From Aliagarivorans marinus DSM 23064 (GTDB lineage: Bacteria; Pseudomonadota; Gammaproteobacteria; Enterobacterales; Celerinatantimonadaceae): a DNA stretch of 64,000 bases. The DNA is taken from assembly GCF_000429485.1 (NCBI RefSeq), contig NZ_AUBY01000022.1, forward strand, positions 18,386-82,385, in the 5' to 3' direction. The position numbers and the translations under genes are program-made. Below, in pieces: positions 34,690-43,802 of this stretch; positions within the stretch are counted from its first letter, which is position 1; the number at the start of each line of letters is the position of its first letter. The notes below the pieces were generated by a model. It was not told the DNA's origin and did no database searches. It worked only from the letters and a program-made list of their open reading frames with translations.

Positions 34690-35586
34690 TTAGTGAGTTT
34701 CTAGCTCATCAATAGTGGTCTGCAGTTTTTCCCTAATTTCCGTTATCAGAAGCTTTACCTTTGCGGGCACATAACGACGAGAGTGGTAAACCGCATAAAC
34801 AGGAACAGAAAAGCGGTATCGACTCTCAAACATAGAGATTAGCTGCCTTGCTGCTATCTCATCTCTCACCAAAGAAACAGGTAAGCACCCGACAGCCATC
34901 CCTTGCTTAACGTACTCTGTCAGTAGCCCCGGCGATTCTACTAAAAACCGAGGTGCTCGCTTGAGGGGCAACGTTTCATGAGGCCAGCAGTGGGTGTGGT
35001 TAGACAGTTCCTGTATTGCGATATTGTGTGTTGCGACCACCTCCTCTTCAGTTACGTCCACTCCGACATGGCTCAAATACTCAGGGCTGATATATAAGTC
35101 ATAGTCAAGAGTGGCAATAGGTACCGCGATAAGAGAAGAATCTGGCAAGTCCCCAATTGTGAGCATCAAATCAAAACGACGCTCGGTCATTGCGCTCAGT
35201 GGCAGCGCGGAAGTATGAATGGAAATAGACAGGCTGGGATAGCTTTTAAGAAAGTTGCCAATCTGACCCGTTCCCATACGAAACAGGTGCTCTGGGCCAT
35301 ACAACGTGAGGTTACCGGAGTAGTCATCTTGCGACTGACTTATTTGCTGTTGAGTTTCTTCTATGTGCTTGGTGATCTCGTAAGCCCTGTGCAGAAATTG
35401 TTGACCAACTCCGGTCAGGGTTAGTTTTCGCGTTGTTCGCTCTAGTAACCGGCAGTGAAGAGCATCCTCCAAGCTTCGAATTCTTCGACTAATCGTGGAC
35501 TTGGGTAAATCATTTAGAGCAGCTGCTTTGGTAAAGCTACCTTGTTCAACAACCTGAACAAATAAAGCGATGTCTTCGAGGTTCAT
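34690..35586 (-). CDS. LysR-family transcriptional regulator
   Basis: Regulator of 298 residues from ATG 35586; upstream codons would add 21 residues that do not fit the family. Helix-turn-helix GSFTKAAALNDLPKSTISRR (about 17-36) then RLLERTTRKLTLTGVGQQF, the CrgA-like group. Transcribed toward the DUF3179 gene with a 103-bp gap; control of that gene is possible. Confidence 0.88.
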   Translation of the reverse strand: MNLEDIALFVQVVEQGSFTKAAALNDLPKSTISRRIRSLEDALHCRLLERTTRKLTLTGVGQQFLHRAYEITKHIEETQQQISQSQDDYSGNLTLYGPEHLFRMGTGQIGNFLKSYPSLSISIHTSALPLSAMTERRFDLMLTIGDLPDSSLIAVPIATLDYDLYISPEYLSHVGVDVTEEEVVATHNIAIQELSNHTHCWPHETLPLKRAPRFLVESPGLLTEYVKQGMAVGCLPVSLVRDEIAARQLISMFESRYRFSVPVYAVYHSRRYVPAKVKLLITEIREKLQTTIDELETH

Positions 35587-36014
35587 GACTATTGAAACCA
35601 AGGTCAAATGATAGTTAAGTATCTCCAATTGACTCAATACGCGCAACAATAGGATTAATACGAAAAGTCGTTCGCGATTCTTCTAAGTTGCTCTTTGTTG
35701 GCATGGCCAACTATCAACCCCCTTTTCCAACAACATTCGGTTCGCTGGCGGTGAACCTCTCGCCCTAACCAAGGCAGTGCTTGCCACTCCTGTGGCCGCT
35801 ATCTCCTCAATGTTGGTTGGTACTGGTCTTGGTTGGAGAAGCAAAAACTGCTTGTAAGTCGATAAGCTCGACTGGTAAGCGTTGCGCTTCAGTTAATCGT
35901 TTCTTGCGCCCAACTAGCAGGCTTATCGGTTTGAGCGGGGGGGGAGCGAACTGTTACTGCGTAATCACCCCCTAAACTAGGGGATGATTACATTTCGAGA
36001 TCATACGTTGTTAG
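35587..36014. other. Intergenic region, 428 bp
   Basis: Contains an imperfect hairpin near 35960-35990 (AATCACCCCCT and AGGGGATGATT, 10 of 11 pairs) just past the end of the minus-strand MscS gene, possibly its terminator although no T-tract follows. A short open frame at 35781-35975 has no ribosome site or recognisable product and is not called. Nothing else is supported. Confidence 0.4.
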
Positions 36015-36842
36015 TTATTGCTCTTTCTCAATAATGACTTTTCTATGTGGGAATGGGATCTCAATTCCATTCTCGTCCAGCGCCTTCTTAATTTGCTCTG
36101 GCACGGAGTAGAGGATTGTGAAGTAGTGCTCACCTTCGCAGAAGGGGCGAACCAGAAAATCTACCGAGCTATTGTTAAGTGTTTCCACCTCAACAAAGGG
36201 GGCGGGATCTTTCAGGATATGCGGGTGATTAGCCAGAACCTCATCGATCACCTTTCTTACCTGATCGGTATTCTCTTTGTAGGCCACGCCAAAGTGCATA
36301 TCCACGCCACGTACAGCATGGTGGGAGTGATTGGTAATCTGGCTACCCCAAATTTGGCTGTTGGGAATGATGATTTGCTGGTTATCAAAGGTTTGTAGAA
36401 TGGTGGTAAACAGGTCAATTTCCTGCACCTTACCAAACTGGCTGGCAGCGCCGATAAAGTCGCCCACTTTGTAGGGACGGAAGATCAGCAGCATTACCCC
36501 TGCAGCTAGGTTAGACAGAGTCCCCTGCAACGCCAGACCCACCGCTAAGCCAGCGGCACCTAACAAGGCAACGATGGATGCGGTTTGCACCCCAAAGCGA
36601 TTGAGCACCGCAATTGCCACGAAGGCCAGTACCACATACTTGCCTAAGCTACCTAAAAAGCGAAACAGCGTGTCATCTAATCGTTGATAACGCTCGCCAA
36701 TGTTACAGATGATCTTGTTCACTCGATTGGCGATAAACAGGCCGACTATCAGGATCACTGCGGCCAGTAACACGTTGGTGGCTCCCTCAATGATGACCGG
36801 CAGGTACTGGTTTATGTCTAACTGTTCAACTAACTCTTCCAT
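36015..36842 (-). CDS. mscS: Small-conductance mechanosensitive channel, MscS type
   Basis: Inner-membrane channel of 275 residues, near the 286 of E. coli MscS. Three N-terminal helices; TM3/pore ALLGAAGLAVGLALQGTLSNLAAGVMLL, here in two parts, with the Gly/Ala packing pattern, then the beta domain (FRPYKVGDFI, TFDNQQIIIPNSQIWG) and the C-terminal vestibule domain (SVDFLVRPFCEGE, then IEIPFPHR). Opens on membrane tension to release solutes in hypo-osmotic shock. Monocistronic. Confidence 0.93.
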   Translation of the reverse strand: MEELVEQLDINQYLPVIIEGATNVLLAAVILIVGLFIANRVNKIICNIGERYQRLDDTLFRFLGSLGKYVVLAFVAIAVLNRFGVQTASIVALLGAAGLAVGLALQGTLSNLAAGVMLLIFRPYKVGDFIGAASQFGKVQEIDLFTTILQTFDNQQIIIPNSQIWGSQITNHSHHAVRGVDMHFGVAYKENTDQVRKVIDEVLANHPHILKDPAPFVEVETLNNSSVDFLVRPFCEGEHYFTILYSVPEQIKKALDENGIEIPFPHRKVIIEKEQ

Positions 36843-36974
36843 AATGCTTCCTTCCGTGGAGATTTATATACCCTTACTAGGGTAGACAGATAATCCTCTG
36901 TCTGTGGCTAATTCACTCATTTTGCGCCGCTTTTGCGATTGTTGTTGGCTAGTTCATGGATATCCCAAAGAACG

Positions 36975-37616
36975 CTAGGCTTTGCCGCTCATCAAGGCTA
37001 TTAGCTCACGACTCACACACTGCGGATCCTCGGCGCTACAAATCGCCGAGACCAAGGCAATACTCGCCACGCCGGCGGCTGCGATCTCCGCAATGTTGCC
37101 TTGGTTAATCCCGCCAATCGCCACTAGTGGCAGTTTGCTTTGGGCAATCGCTTTGGTCAGCCCGTTAATACCCCAATGATGCTGAGTATTAGTCTTGGTT
37201 GGTGTGGCGAAAATGGCGCTGAGGCCGAGATGATCGACCGGCAGACTTTGCGCCTCAATCAGTTGCTGTTCGCTCTCGACCGACAGGCCAAGCAGTTTAT
37301 TGGGCCCTAGTAGTTTACGGGCATACTCAGCGGGCATATCGGTCTGACCGAGGTGAACCCCATCGGCATCGACGGCTAGCGCCACATCGATTCGGTCATT
37401 GATGATTAGCGGCACCCCGCTGCCCGCCAGCGTGCTCTTTAAAGCTTCTGCGCGCTCGATAAACGCGCGCACATCGCCGCGCTTCTCCCGCAATTGCACC
37501 ACGCCTATGCCGCCTTTCACGGCTTGCTCGACAACATGACACAGCCTAGACAGGCTGAGGTTTTCGTCGGTGACCAAGTATAGGCTGGGCGTATCTTGTG
37601 CAAATGGGTTGCTCAT
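36975..37616 (-). CDS. thiE: Thiamine-phosphate synthase ThiE
   Basis: TIM-barrel enzyme of 213 residues that joins HMP-pyrophosphate and thiazole-phosphate into thiamine phosphate. Motifs: VVQLREKRGDVRAF, LIINDRIDVALAVDADGVHLGQ in sections, GLSVES, GLSAIFATPTKT and VAIGGINQGNI. Last gene of the TPP-riboswitch operon. ATG at 37616 follows thiM by 30 bases. Confidence 0.95.
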   Translation of the reverse strand: MSNPFAQDTPSLYLVTDENLSLSRLCHVVEQAVKGGIGVVQLREKRGDVRAFIERAEALKSTLAGSGVPLIINDRIDVALAVDADGVHLGQTDMPAEYARKLLGPNKLLGLSVESEQQLIEAQSLPVDHLGLSAIFATPTKTNTQHHWGINGLTKAIAQSKLPLVAIGGINQGNIAEIAAAGVASIALVSAICSAEDPQCVSRELIALMSGKA

Positions 37617-37646
37617 TTTTGGACCTCGCTCAAGTTAGCTGGTTGC

Positions 37647-38435
37647 TTACAGCTGTTTGACCTTCAAACGCTGTTCCAGCAACTGCTCATCCAGCAAATA
37701 CAGCGCATCCAATAAGTTGACCTGCAACGAGCCGGGGCCTTTGGATTGCTCGGCGGCGATTTCGCCGGCAACGCCGAGCACTGCAGTGGCCGCCAGGCCA
37801 GTGAGATCGCCTGCCGCAGCGAAGGCGCCGGTAAGTGCGGTATGCGAGCAGCCCATGCCGGTGACAAAGGGCATCATCTTGTCGCCATTGGCTAGCTGGT
37901 ATTCGGCATCGCTGGTTAGCACGTAGTCTTGCTCACCGGAGATCACTACAGCGCAATCATAGTGGTCGACCAAGTAGCGGGCAGCACCGAGGGCAGCGTC
38001 GCTGCTGTCGAGGGCGTCCACGCCTTTGCTTTGGGCCTGTTCACCGGCTAGCGCAATCACCTCAGAGGCATTGCCGCGTACGATCAAGGTTTCGGCGAGA
38101 TCGGCTAGTTGGCGGGCGGCATCGGTGCGCAGGCGGCTCGCGCCACAGCCGACCGGGTCGAGCACGACGGGTTTGCCGTTGGCATTGGCTTGGTCCACCG
38201 CATACAGCATTCGAGGCAGCCATTGGCTATCGAGGGTGCCGATGTTAATCACCAAGGCGCCAGCGAAGCTCATCATCTCGGCCATCTCTTCACGGCTGTG
38301 AGCCATAATCGGCGAGGCGCCCACCGCCAGCAGGGCGTTGGCAGTGTTGTTCATCACCACGTAGTTAGTGACATTCACCACCAAGGGCTTTTGCTTGCGC
38401 AGGGTGTTTAGGGTGTCGATGATCTGTTGTTTCAT
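37647..38435 (-). CDS. thiM: Hydroxyethylthiazole kinase ThiM
   Basis: Salvage kinase of 262 residues from ATG 38435, the same length as I recall for E. coli ThiM; a TTG at 38456 would extend it. Phosphorylates 4-methyl-5-(2-hydroxyethyl)thiazole. Motifs: [33 protein letters not shown] and [14 protein letters not shown], the last with the conserved Cys near the phosphate site. Lies between tenA and thiE in the thiamine operon. Confidence 0.95.
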   Translation of the reverse strand: MKQQIIDTLNTLRKQKPLVVNVTNYVVMNNTANALLAVGASPIMAHSREEMAEMMSFAGALVINIGTLDSQWLPRMLYAVDQANANGKPVVLDPVGCGASRLRTDAARQLADLAETLIVRGNASEVIALAGEQAQSKGVDALDSSDAALGAARYLVDHYDCAVVISGEQDYVLTSDAEYQLANGDKMMPFVTGMGCSHTALTGAFAAAGDLTGLAATAVLGVAGEIAAEQSKGPGSLQVNLLDALYLLDEQLLEQRLKVKQL

Positions 38436-38462
38436 GATTGCTTCAATCCAAGTCAATGGTGA

Positions 38463-39125
38463 TTAGGCGGCATCCAGCCCTTGCTGCCAGAAGGCGACTT
38501 CCATGCGGGTGGCGGTGCGGAAGATTTCACACAGGCGCTGGCCACGTGGGCTGTCCAGTTCGATATCGGCCAATAGCTGGTCGAGGAACTCGGCGCCGGT
38601 GGCGACGCCATCTTGAAACTCCTCACTGCCGTACATCTCAACCCAAGAGCGGAACGCGTTGCCTTCCAGCACCGTATCGGCGCTGTTTAAGCGCTCGGCG
38701 CCAATCTGCGCATAGCCGATGGAGCAAGGCGCCAGCGCCACAAACAGCTCGCAGATATCGCCCGCCAGGCCGGTATCGAGCACGTAGCGAGTGTAGGCCA
38801 CGGTGCCGAAATCTTCCGATTCGGCCTGCATGTCGGCCTCGGTTAGCCCCCATTGCTCACAATAGCTCACGTGGTGGGCAATCTCGGTATCCAGCAGGGC
38901 ATGCAGGCTGGGCAGCACCCGGCGCATCTGCTCAAGGTTTTGCGCTTTGTACACGCCCAGCGCATAGGCGCGGGCGTAGTGAATCAAGAACAGAAAGTCC
39001 TGCTTGAGGTAGTGCAGATAAGCAGCCGGTGCCAGCTCGCCATTGGCCAGCTGCTCAACAAAGGGGTGTTGGGTATAGTCGTGCCACTCACTTTGGCAGG
39101 CCTTGATCAGATCTTGATGATTCAT
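38463..39125 (-). CDS. tenA: Aminopyrimidine aminohydrolase (thiaminase II) TenA
   Basis: Cytoplasmic helical enzyme of 220 residues that hydrolyses aminomethyl-pyrimidine, a thiamine breakdown product, to HMP. Active-site features: Asp in YLKQDFLFL near 44, catalytic Cys in ALAPCSIGYAQIG near 134, Tyr in this segment and Glu near the C-terminus. Together with the adjacent uptake genes it supports scavenging of degraded thiamine or formylaminopyrimidine. Confidence 0.92.
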   Translation of the reverse strand: MNHQDLIKACQSEWHDYTQHPFVEQLANGELAPAAYLHYLKQDFLFLIHYARAYALGVYKAQNLEQMRRVLPSLHALLDTEIAHHVSYCEQWGLTEADMQAESEDFGTVAYTRYVLDTGLAGDICELFVALAPCSIGYAQIGAERLNSADTVLEGNAFRSWVEMYGSEEFQDGVATGAEFLDQLLADIELDSPRGQRLCEIFRTATRMEVAFWQQGLDAA

Positions 39126-39147
39126 GCTTAGTCCTTACTCGATTCTG

Positions 39148-40101
39148 CTAGTCTTTGGCGGCTGGGAAGAACAGCTCGGTGGCAACTGGCTTGGCAATCA
39201 CGCCCTTCTCAAACATAAACTCGCTAAATTGCTGGTAGCGACCAAAGTCTTGCGCTGCCGGGCGCAAGGCGAAGCGGGTTAGGGTGTCTTCCCAGGCCAT
39301 GCGGTTGAGTTCGGTGTCGAGGGTATCCGGGGCGTAGGCCACAAACTGCTGCCAAGCCTCTTCAGGGTGATTAACGATGTACTGCACCGCTAGCTCAACC
39401 GCTTGGTTAAAGCGCGCCATGGCATCGTGGTTATACTCGTCGCGGTTCGCCACGATAATCAGCTCATCGTAGGCGGGCACGCCGTGTTCTTCTGGGAAGA
39501 AGGCCTTAGCGGCGTAGCCTTCTAGTTCAAGTTGGTTACTTTCAAAGTTACGCAGGCCGCCCCAGATACCGTCTACCTTGCCAGAAGCCAGAGAGGACGA
39601 CAGCGCCCAGCCAACGTTAATCAGCTGCACTTCGTCGAAGGCCACGCCGTTGCGCTCTAGCATGGTGCCTAGGGTGGCTTCTTCGTTACCGGCGATGGCG
39701 ATACCAATCTTCTTACCTTTCAGATCTGCCATGGTTTTGATGCCGCTTTTCTCTAGCACGGTCAGGGTGTTCAGTGGGGTGGCGATCAGGGTGCTGGCAA
39801 CCACCAAGGGCAAATCGGCCGCTACGTCGATGGCCAGACTGGTTTGGTAGGTGACCGCTAAATCGGTGCGTTTTGCCGCGACCAGCTTGGCAGGCATGCT
39901 CGGATCTGCAGGCTCCTGCATCACGATTTCAAGGTCTTGGTCGGCGAAGTAACCACGCTGCTCGGCAATCACTAGCGGGCCGTGGTTGGGATTGACAAAC
40001 CAGTCCAGCATTAGCGTGAGCTTGGTGGTTTCGGCCTGAGCCAGCATCGAGGCGCTAAGCAGCGCAGCGCCGCCCAAAAGTGAAGATAAAACGCGTTTCA
40101 T
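39148..40101 (-). CDS. thiY: Thiamine-precursor binding protein ThiY (NMT1/THI5-like)
   Basis: Periplasmic binding protein of 317 residues with a signal peptide ending AQA-23. NMT1/THI5 domain: LMLDWFVNPNHGPLVIAEQRG, then DPSMPAKLVAAKRTDLAVTY (in part), and DGIWGGLRNFE. ThiY binds N-formyl-4-amino-5-aminomethyl-2-methylpyrimidine in characterised bacteria; the location next to tenA supports that ligand. Followed upstream by its permease and ATPase. Confidence 0.9.
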   Translation of the reverse strand: MKRVLSSLLGGAALLSASMLAQAETTKLTLMLDWFVNPNHGPLVIAEQRGYFADQDLEIVMQEPADPSMPAKLVAAKRTDLAVTYQTSLAIDVAADLPLVVASTLIATPLNTLTVLEKSGIKTMADLKGKKIGIAIAGNEEATLGTMLERNGVAFDEVQLINVGWALSSSLASGKVDGIWGGLRNFESNQLELEGYAAKAFFPEEHGVPAYDELIIVANRDEYNHDAMARFNQAVELAVQYIVNHPEEAWQQFVAYAPDTLDTELNRMAWEDTLTRFALRPAAQDFGRYQQFSEFMFEKGVIAKPVATELFFPAAKD

Positions 40102-40129
40102 TGATGTTCCTTACTGTTGTTATTAGGTC

Positions 40130-40936
40130 CTAGTTAGACGAGCCTTGCCAAGGCAGTAGCTTGTTGAGCAGGGTATCGGCGGTGAAGTACAGCGCCACCG
40201 ACAGGCTGGCAAGAATAAAGAGTGCGGCAAACATTTCGTCGATAAGCATGCGCGCATTAGCTTGGAGCATGAGATAGCCCAGCCCTTCGCTGGAGCCAAC
40301 CCATTCACCCACCACCGCGCCAATCGGCGCAACCACCACAGCCACGCGAATACCCGATGCCAATGCAGGCAGCGCGGCAGGCAGGCGCACTTGGGTAAGC
40401 ACCCGCCACGGCGATGCGCCCATGGTGTGGGCCAAATCGAGGTAGCCGCGCGGGGTATTGCGCAGACCGTCGTAGCAGCAGGTGGTGACGGGGAAGAAGA
40501 TAATCAGTGCCGCCATCACAATCTTCGAGGCGATACCGTAGCCCAGCCACAGCATTAACACCGGGGCGATGGCGAATACTGGAATGGCTTGGCTGGCAAT
40601 CAAGATAGGCAGCAGCCAGCGGCGCAGTGGTTGGAATAGCAGCATCTGCAGGGCAAAACACAGGCCCATGCTCAGCCCCAGCAGCAGACCGAGTAAGATC
40701 TCTTGCGCTGTTACCCAGCTATGGTGGGCCAGCACATCCCAGCGGCTGACTAGTTTCGCCAATACCGCGCCGGGGCTGGGCAGGATAAAGGCTGGCATCT
40801 TGAAGATCCACACGATGGCCTGCCATAACGCCAAGATAAACAACAGGCTTAGGCTGGCTTTAACCAGCTTGCCCACCCAGCGGCTGCGCGGAGCCTTGGC
40901 GGGAATAGCATTACTCACTTGTGGCAGATCAGACAT
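40130..40936 (-). CDS. thiX: ABC permease for thiamine precursor (ThiX)
   Basis: Inner-membrane permease of 268 residues of the SsuC/TauC class, about six helices. The EAA-like loop reads DLAHTMGASPWRVLTQVRLP, followed by ALPALASGIRVAVVVAPIG. Its start overlaps the ATPase gene end by eight bases. Forms the translocation channel for the ThiY ligand. Confidence 0.9.
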   Translation of the reverse strand: MSDLPQVSNAIPAKAPRSRWVGKLVKASLSLLFILALWQAIVWIFKMPAFILPSPGAVLAKLVSRWDVLAHHSWVTAQEILLGLLLGLSMGLCFALQMLLFQPLRRWLLPILIASQAIPVFAIAPVLMLWLGYGIASKIVMAALIIFFPVTTCCYDGLRNTPRGYLDLAHTMGASPWRVLTQVRLPAALPALASGIRVAVVVAPIGAVVGEWVGSSEGLGYLMLQANARMLIDEMFAALFILASLSVALYFTADTLLNKLLPWQGSSN

Positions 40937-41708
40937 GGCTGGCCTCCAGCATACTTAGTAGGTTCTCTTGCAGCTCGGCCAACTCGGCATTAAAGCGGCG
41001 TGGCGGCTCGCCCTCTAATGCAGGCAGCGCATTGGCACTGGCGGGCTGCCCTTGTAGCACATAGATCTGATGGCTCAGGCGCAGCGCTTCTTGTGGGTCG
41101 TGGGTAATCAACACGACGGTTTTGTCTTTCAGTAGCTTGGCGGCCAGCTCTTGTAGCTGGTGGCGAGTTACCGCATCGAGCGCCGAGAAGGGCTCGTCCA
41201 TTAATACCAAGGGCTTGTCTTGCAGCAGGGTGCGGGCCAGTGCGACCCGCTGGCGCATCCCGCCAGAGAGCTGAGCGGGCAGGGCGTCGGCCTGCGCGAC
41301 GAGGCCGACCTGTTCGAGCAGCTCAAGGGCTTTGGCTCGAATCTGCGGATTGTGTTTGTCGCCTTGCAAACGGGCCGACAGACAGACGTTGTCCAGCACG
41401 CTCAGCCATGGGAACAGCAGGTCTTGCTGAGCCATATAGGCAACCTGATGCTCTAAGTCGCCGATACCGGCCTCGCCATTGATACTGAAGCGACCTTGGC
41501 TTTCCACTTGGCCATCAAGCAACCCGGCCAGATAACGCAGCAAGGTGGTTTTGCCACAGCCGCTGCGCCCTAGCAGGGTGGTCCAGCGGCCAGCACCGAT
41601 CTGCATGTTCACATTAGCCAGCACCGGCTGTTCAGCGTCGTGATAGCGCAGTGAGGCGTGCTCAATGGCGATGCCGAGTCGAGGGCCCGAGACAGAAGTG
41701 TTATTCAT
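40929..41708 (-). CDS. thiZ: ABC ATPase for thiamine precursor (ThiZ)
   Basis: ATPase of 259 residues of the nitrate/taurine/sulfonate class. Walker A GRSGCGKTTLLR near 48, signature LSGGMRQRVALART, Walker B PLVLMDEP, switch His in LITHDPQEAL. Energises uptake by ThiX and ThiY. Ten bases separate it from thiD. Confidence 0.92.
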   Translation of the reverse strand: MNNTSVSGPRLGIAIEHASLRYHDAEQPVLANVNMQIGAGRWTTLLGRSGCGKTTLLRYLAGLLDGQVESQGRFSINGEAGIGDLEHQVAYMAQQDLLFPWLSVLDNVCLSARLQGDKHNPQIRAKALELLEQVGLVAQADALPAQLSGGMRQRVALARTLLQDKPLVLMDEPFSALDAVTRHQLQELAAKLLKDKTVVLITHDPQEALRLSHQIYVLQGQPASANALPALEGEPPRRFNAELAELQENLLSMLEASHV

Positions 41709-41717
41709 GGTTGCCTC

Positions 41718-42557
41718 TTAGCCTTGCGTCTCGGATTGTTTGTGCAGAGCGAAGAAGTGTTGCACCGGCCCGTGGCCTTGGCCAACCGCTAAGCTGTCTG
41801 CCTGCTTGAGTGCGTCAGTGATATAGGCCTTGGCGCTGGCAACGGCCTGGCTAAGTGACTGGCCTTGGGCCAAGTAAGAGGCCAAGGCTGATGATAGGGT
41901 GCAGCCGGTGCCGTGGGTGTTGCTGGTTGCTACTCTCTCAGCAGTTAAGCGCTCAACACTATCGGCGGTAATCAGCAGGTCGGTGCTGTGGGTTTCCTGC
42001 TCCAGGTGGCCGCCTTTAAGTAACACTGCTTGGGTGTCGAGCTTGCGCAGCTCATCGATCAGCGCGTCCATCTCGGCTTGATTGGTGGGTACCGCGCAGC
42101 CCAGCAGGGCAGCCGCTTCCGGTAGGTTTGGAGTAATCACGGTTGCCAGCGGCAGTAGCTCGCTTTTCAGGCTGGCAATGGCGGAAGGCTCGAGCAGCAG
42201 ATCGCCGCTGGTGGCGACCATTACCGGGTCAAGCACCACGATATTGGGTCGATATTCGCGAAGTTTGCTGGCAACTGCTTCGATCACATGGCTATCGGCC
42301 AGCATGCCTATTTTGACCGCAGCGATGTTGATATCGCTGAACACGGCATCGAGTTGCTGCTGCACAAAGTCGGGCGCTACCGCCACAATGCCGCTTACCC
42401 CTTGGGTGTTCTGCGCAGTCAGTGCGGTAATCGCCGAGCTGGCGTAGCTGCCGGTGGCAGAGATGGCTTTGATATCTGCTTGAATACCCGCACCGCCACC
42501 GCTATCGGACCCAGCGATGGTCATTACATTCGGTATGGCAGAAAGATGCTCGGTCAT
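41718..42557 (-). CDS. thiD: HMP kinase / HMP-phosphate kinase ThiD
   Basis: Ribokinase-fold enzyme of 279 residues that phosphorylates HMP twice to HMP-pyrophosphate. Start ATG 42557 has GGAG at 42567-42564; a longer frame to 42698 only reads back into the TPP riboswitch. Motifs: TIAGSDSGGGAGIQADIKA, VVLDPVMVATSGDLLL, TPNLPEAAALLG and NTHGTGCTLSSALAS with the catalytic Cys/Asp region. First gene of the seven-gene operon. Confidence 0.95.
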   Translation of the reverse strand: MTEHLSAIPNVMTIAGSDSGGGAGIQADIKAISATGSYASSAITALTAQNTQGVSGIVAVAPDFVQQQLDAVFSDINIAAVKIGMLADSHVIEAVASKLREYRPNIVVLDPVMVATSGDLLLEPSAIASLKSELLPLATVITPNLPEAAALLGCAVPTNQAEMDALIDELRKLDTQAVLLKGGHLEQETHSTDLLITADSVERLTAERVATSNTHGTGCTLSSALASYLAQGQSLSQAVASAKAYITDALKQADSLAVGQGHGPVQHFFALHKQSETQG

Positions 42558-42632
42558 AGCGCACTCCATTTTATGGTCGGCACTACGTAGGGGAGGCTCA
42601 GCCCAGCGGGATCGGTGCTGTAAGCTGGCGTT

Positions 42633-42733
42633 AGTTCCCTCCGTCAGTGCTAACTGAATCAGGTTCAACGGGTTCGCATCGTGAGCGATTAGGCTCAAAC
42701 ATGACGCGATCTCAGCCCGAAGGCTCCCCGACT
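42633..42733 (-). promoter_or_regulatory. TPP riboswitch (THI element)
   Basis: On the minus strand the conserved pieces appear in order: GTCGGGGAGCC, GGGCTGAGATCG, then CGAACCCGTTGAACCTGAT, CAGTTAGCACTG and ACGGAGGGAACTAAC. The CUGAGA and ACCYUUGAACCUGAU cores are the TPP-binding helices. It ends about 75 bases before the thiD start; the ribosome site may be sequestered, but the expression platform was not resolved. It should reduce operon expression when thiamine diphosphate is ample. Confidence 0.95.
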
Positions 42734-42985
42734 AACAAAGGGCTATCTTAACAGCAATGTAACGTAAATGGCTTTGTTTTATTTACCTGTGGCGTGACGC
42801 TTTGTAGCAGATCGCTGACTAAGTGGTCAAAGTTGAGCGATAACCGTATTTTGCAGTGCGCTTAGGACTTAGTTCGTCCGTCAAACTGTAACAATGGGCG
42901 ACTAGATTATCCTTCGCGGGGATTCCTCTGTTGGAAGGTTTTGTTGAGAGAACTCGCAGTTCAGTTAACCAATGCAGTAGAAATT

Positions 42986-43453
42986 ATGGAACGAACTACC
43001 CGACCTTTTCAGCCACAGGACCTAGTGGCGTTACTCAACTTGATGACTCAGTTAGGCTATGAGCACTGCCCAGATACCCTGTTGAACAACGTTACTCGCA
43101 TTCGGCAATCTGGCGGTGAGGTATTTGTCTGTGAACTTGAGGGACTGGTATCAGGGTGTATCTGTGCGATTGTTGATGCGCGTTTAGCTGAAGGCGTTAA
43201 TGGCGAGATCGTCAGCCTAATTGTTGCAGAACATGCGCGAAATCAGGGGCTTGGTAAAGCGCTGATCGAACAGGCGGAGTGCTGGCTGAGCACACGTTGT
43301 GATAGCATACGAGTGCGTAGCAATCTTGCACGCGAACGAGCCCATAAGTTTTATCACAGCATGGGCTATCAGTTGGATAAGCAGCAGGCGGTATTTACCA
43401 AGCTGCTGTACACCAACCAGCAGCTACACACCACCGAGAGAGAAGCAGTATGA
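42986..43453 (+). CDS. GNAT-family N-acetyltransferase
   Basis: Cytoplasmic protein of 155 residues from ATG 42986. TTG codons at 42941 or 42944, close behind GGAAGG at 42933-42938, are an alternative and would add 14-15 residues. Acetyl-CoA motif A: VSLIVAEHARNQGLGKALIEQAE (R/Q-x-x-G-x-G/A), and motif B with KFYHSMGYQ. Substrate unknown. Its stop overlaps the start of the next gene as ATGA. Confidence 0.85.
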   Translation: MERTTRPFQPQDLVALLNLMTQLGYEHCPDTLLNNVTRIRQSGGEVFVCELEGLVSGCICAIVDARLAEGVNGEIVSLIVAEHARNQGLGKALIEQAECWLSTRCDSIRVRSNLARERAHKFYHSMGYQLDKQQAVFTKLLYTNQQLHTTEREAV

Positions 43454-43731
43454 CTCGAATCCTCCCCATTACCCTTGCAACGTTGTTGATGGCTTGCAGC
43501 GAGCAAACTCCCGAGCAGAGTATCGATCCCAATGCACCATGTGATGAAGCACGTTTCGAGCAGATCGAGGCCAGTATCACCAGTGGCGATGGCGCGGGGC
43601 ATGGACCGGATATTGGTTCGGGCGAGTGGTTCTCGGTGATTACCTTTCGCTTGGGTGAACGTGGCAACCCTGACGTGCCGGACGCGGGCAGCAATGCTTG
43701 GTGTGATTTTGTGGAAGCACGGCTTAATTAA
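43450..43731 (+). CDS. Small putative lipoprotein
   Basis: Protein of 93 residues with a type II signal peptide (MTRILPITLATLLMAC; lipobox L-M-A-C, Cys 16) and an acidic mature part. Three further cysteines could form disulfides. Translationally coupled to the GNAT gene by a four-base overlap, and followed by a strong terminator, so the two form a short operon. No family recognised. Confidence 0.7.
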   Translation: MTRILPITLATLLMACSEQTPEQSIDPNAPCDEARFEQIEASITSGDGAGHGPDIGSGEWFSVITFRLGERGNPDVPDAGSNAWCDFVEARLN

Positions 43732-43753
43732 CAGGTCGGCTTGCTGCAGATAC

Positions 43754-43780
43754 AACAAAGGGGCAAATTGCCCCTTTGTT
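43754..43780. terminator. Bidirectional intrinsic terminator
   Basis: AACAAAGGGGCA and TGCCCCTTTGTT form a perfect 12-bp stem with a 3-base loop between the plus-strand lipoprotein gene and the convergent rlmI, with T-rich flanks in both directions. Confidence 0.85.
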
Positions 43781-43802
43781 TGTTGCGCGCTTGAGTGGGC
43801 GA

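Noticed and set aside
35781..35975. 64-codon open frame in the gap before mscS
   Set aside because: No ribosome site, no recognisable protein features and no neighbour context.
38438..39007. 189-codon plus-strand frame opposite tenA
   Set aside because: Arg/Pro/Cys-rich antisense translation of the thiamine operon without coding character.
42558..42698. Upstream extension of ThiD by 47 residues
   Set aside because: These codons read through the TPP riboswitch; GGAG and ATG at 42557 give a protein of normal length.
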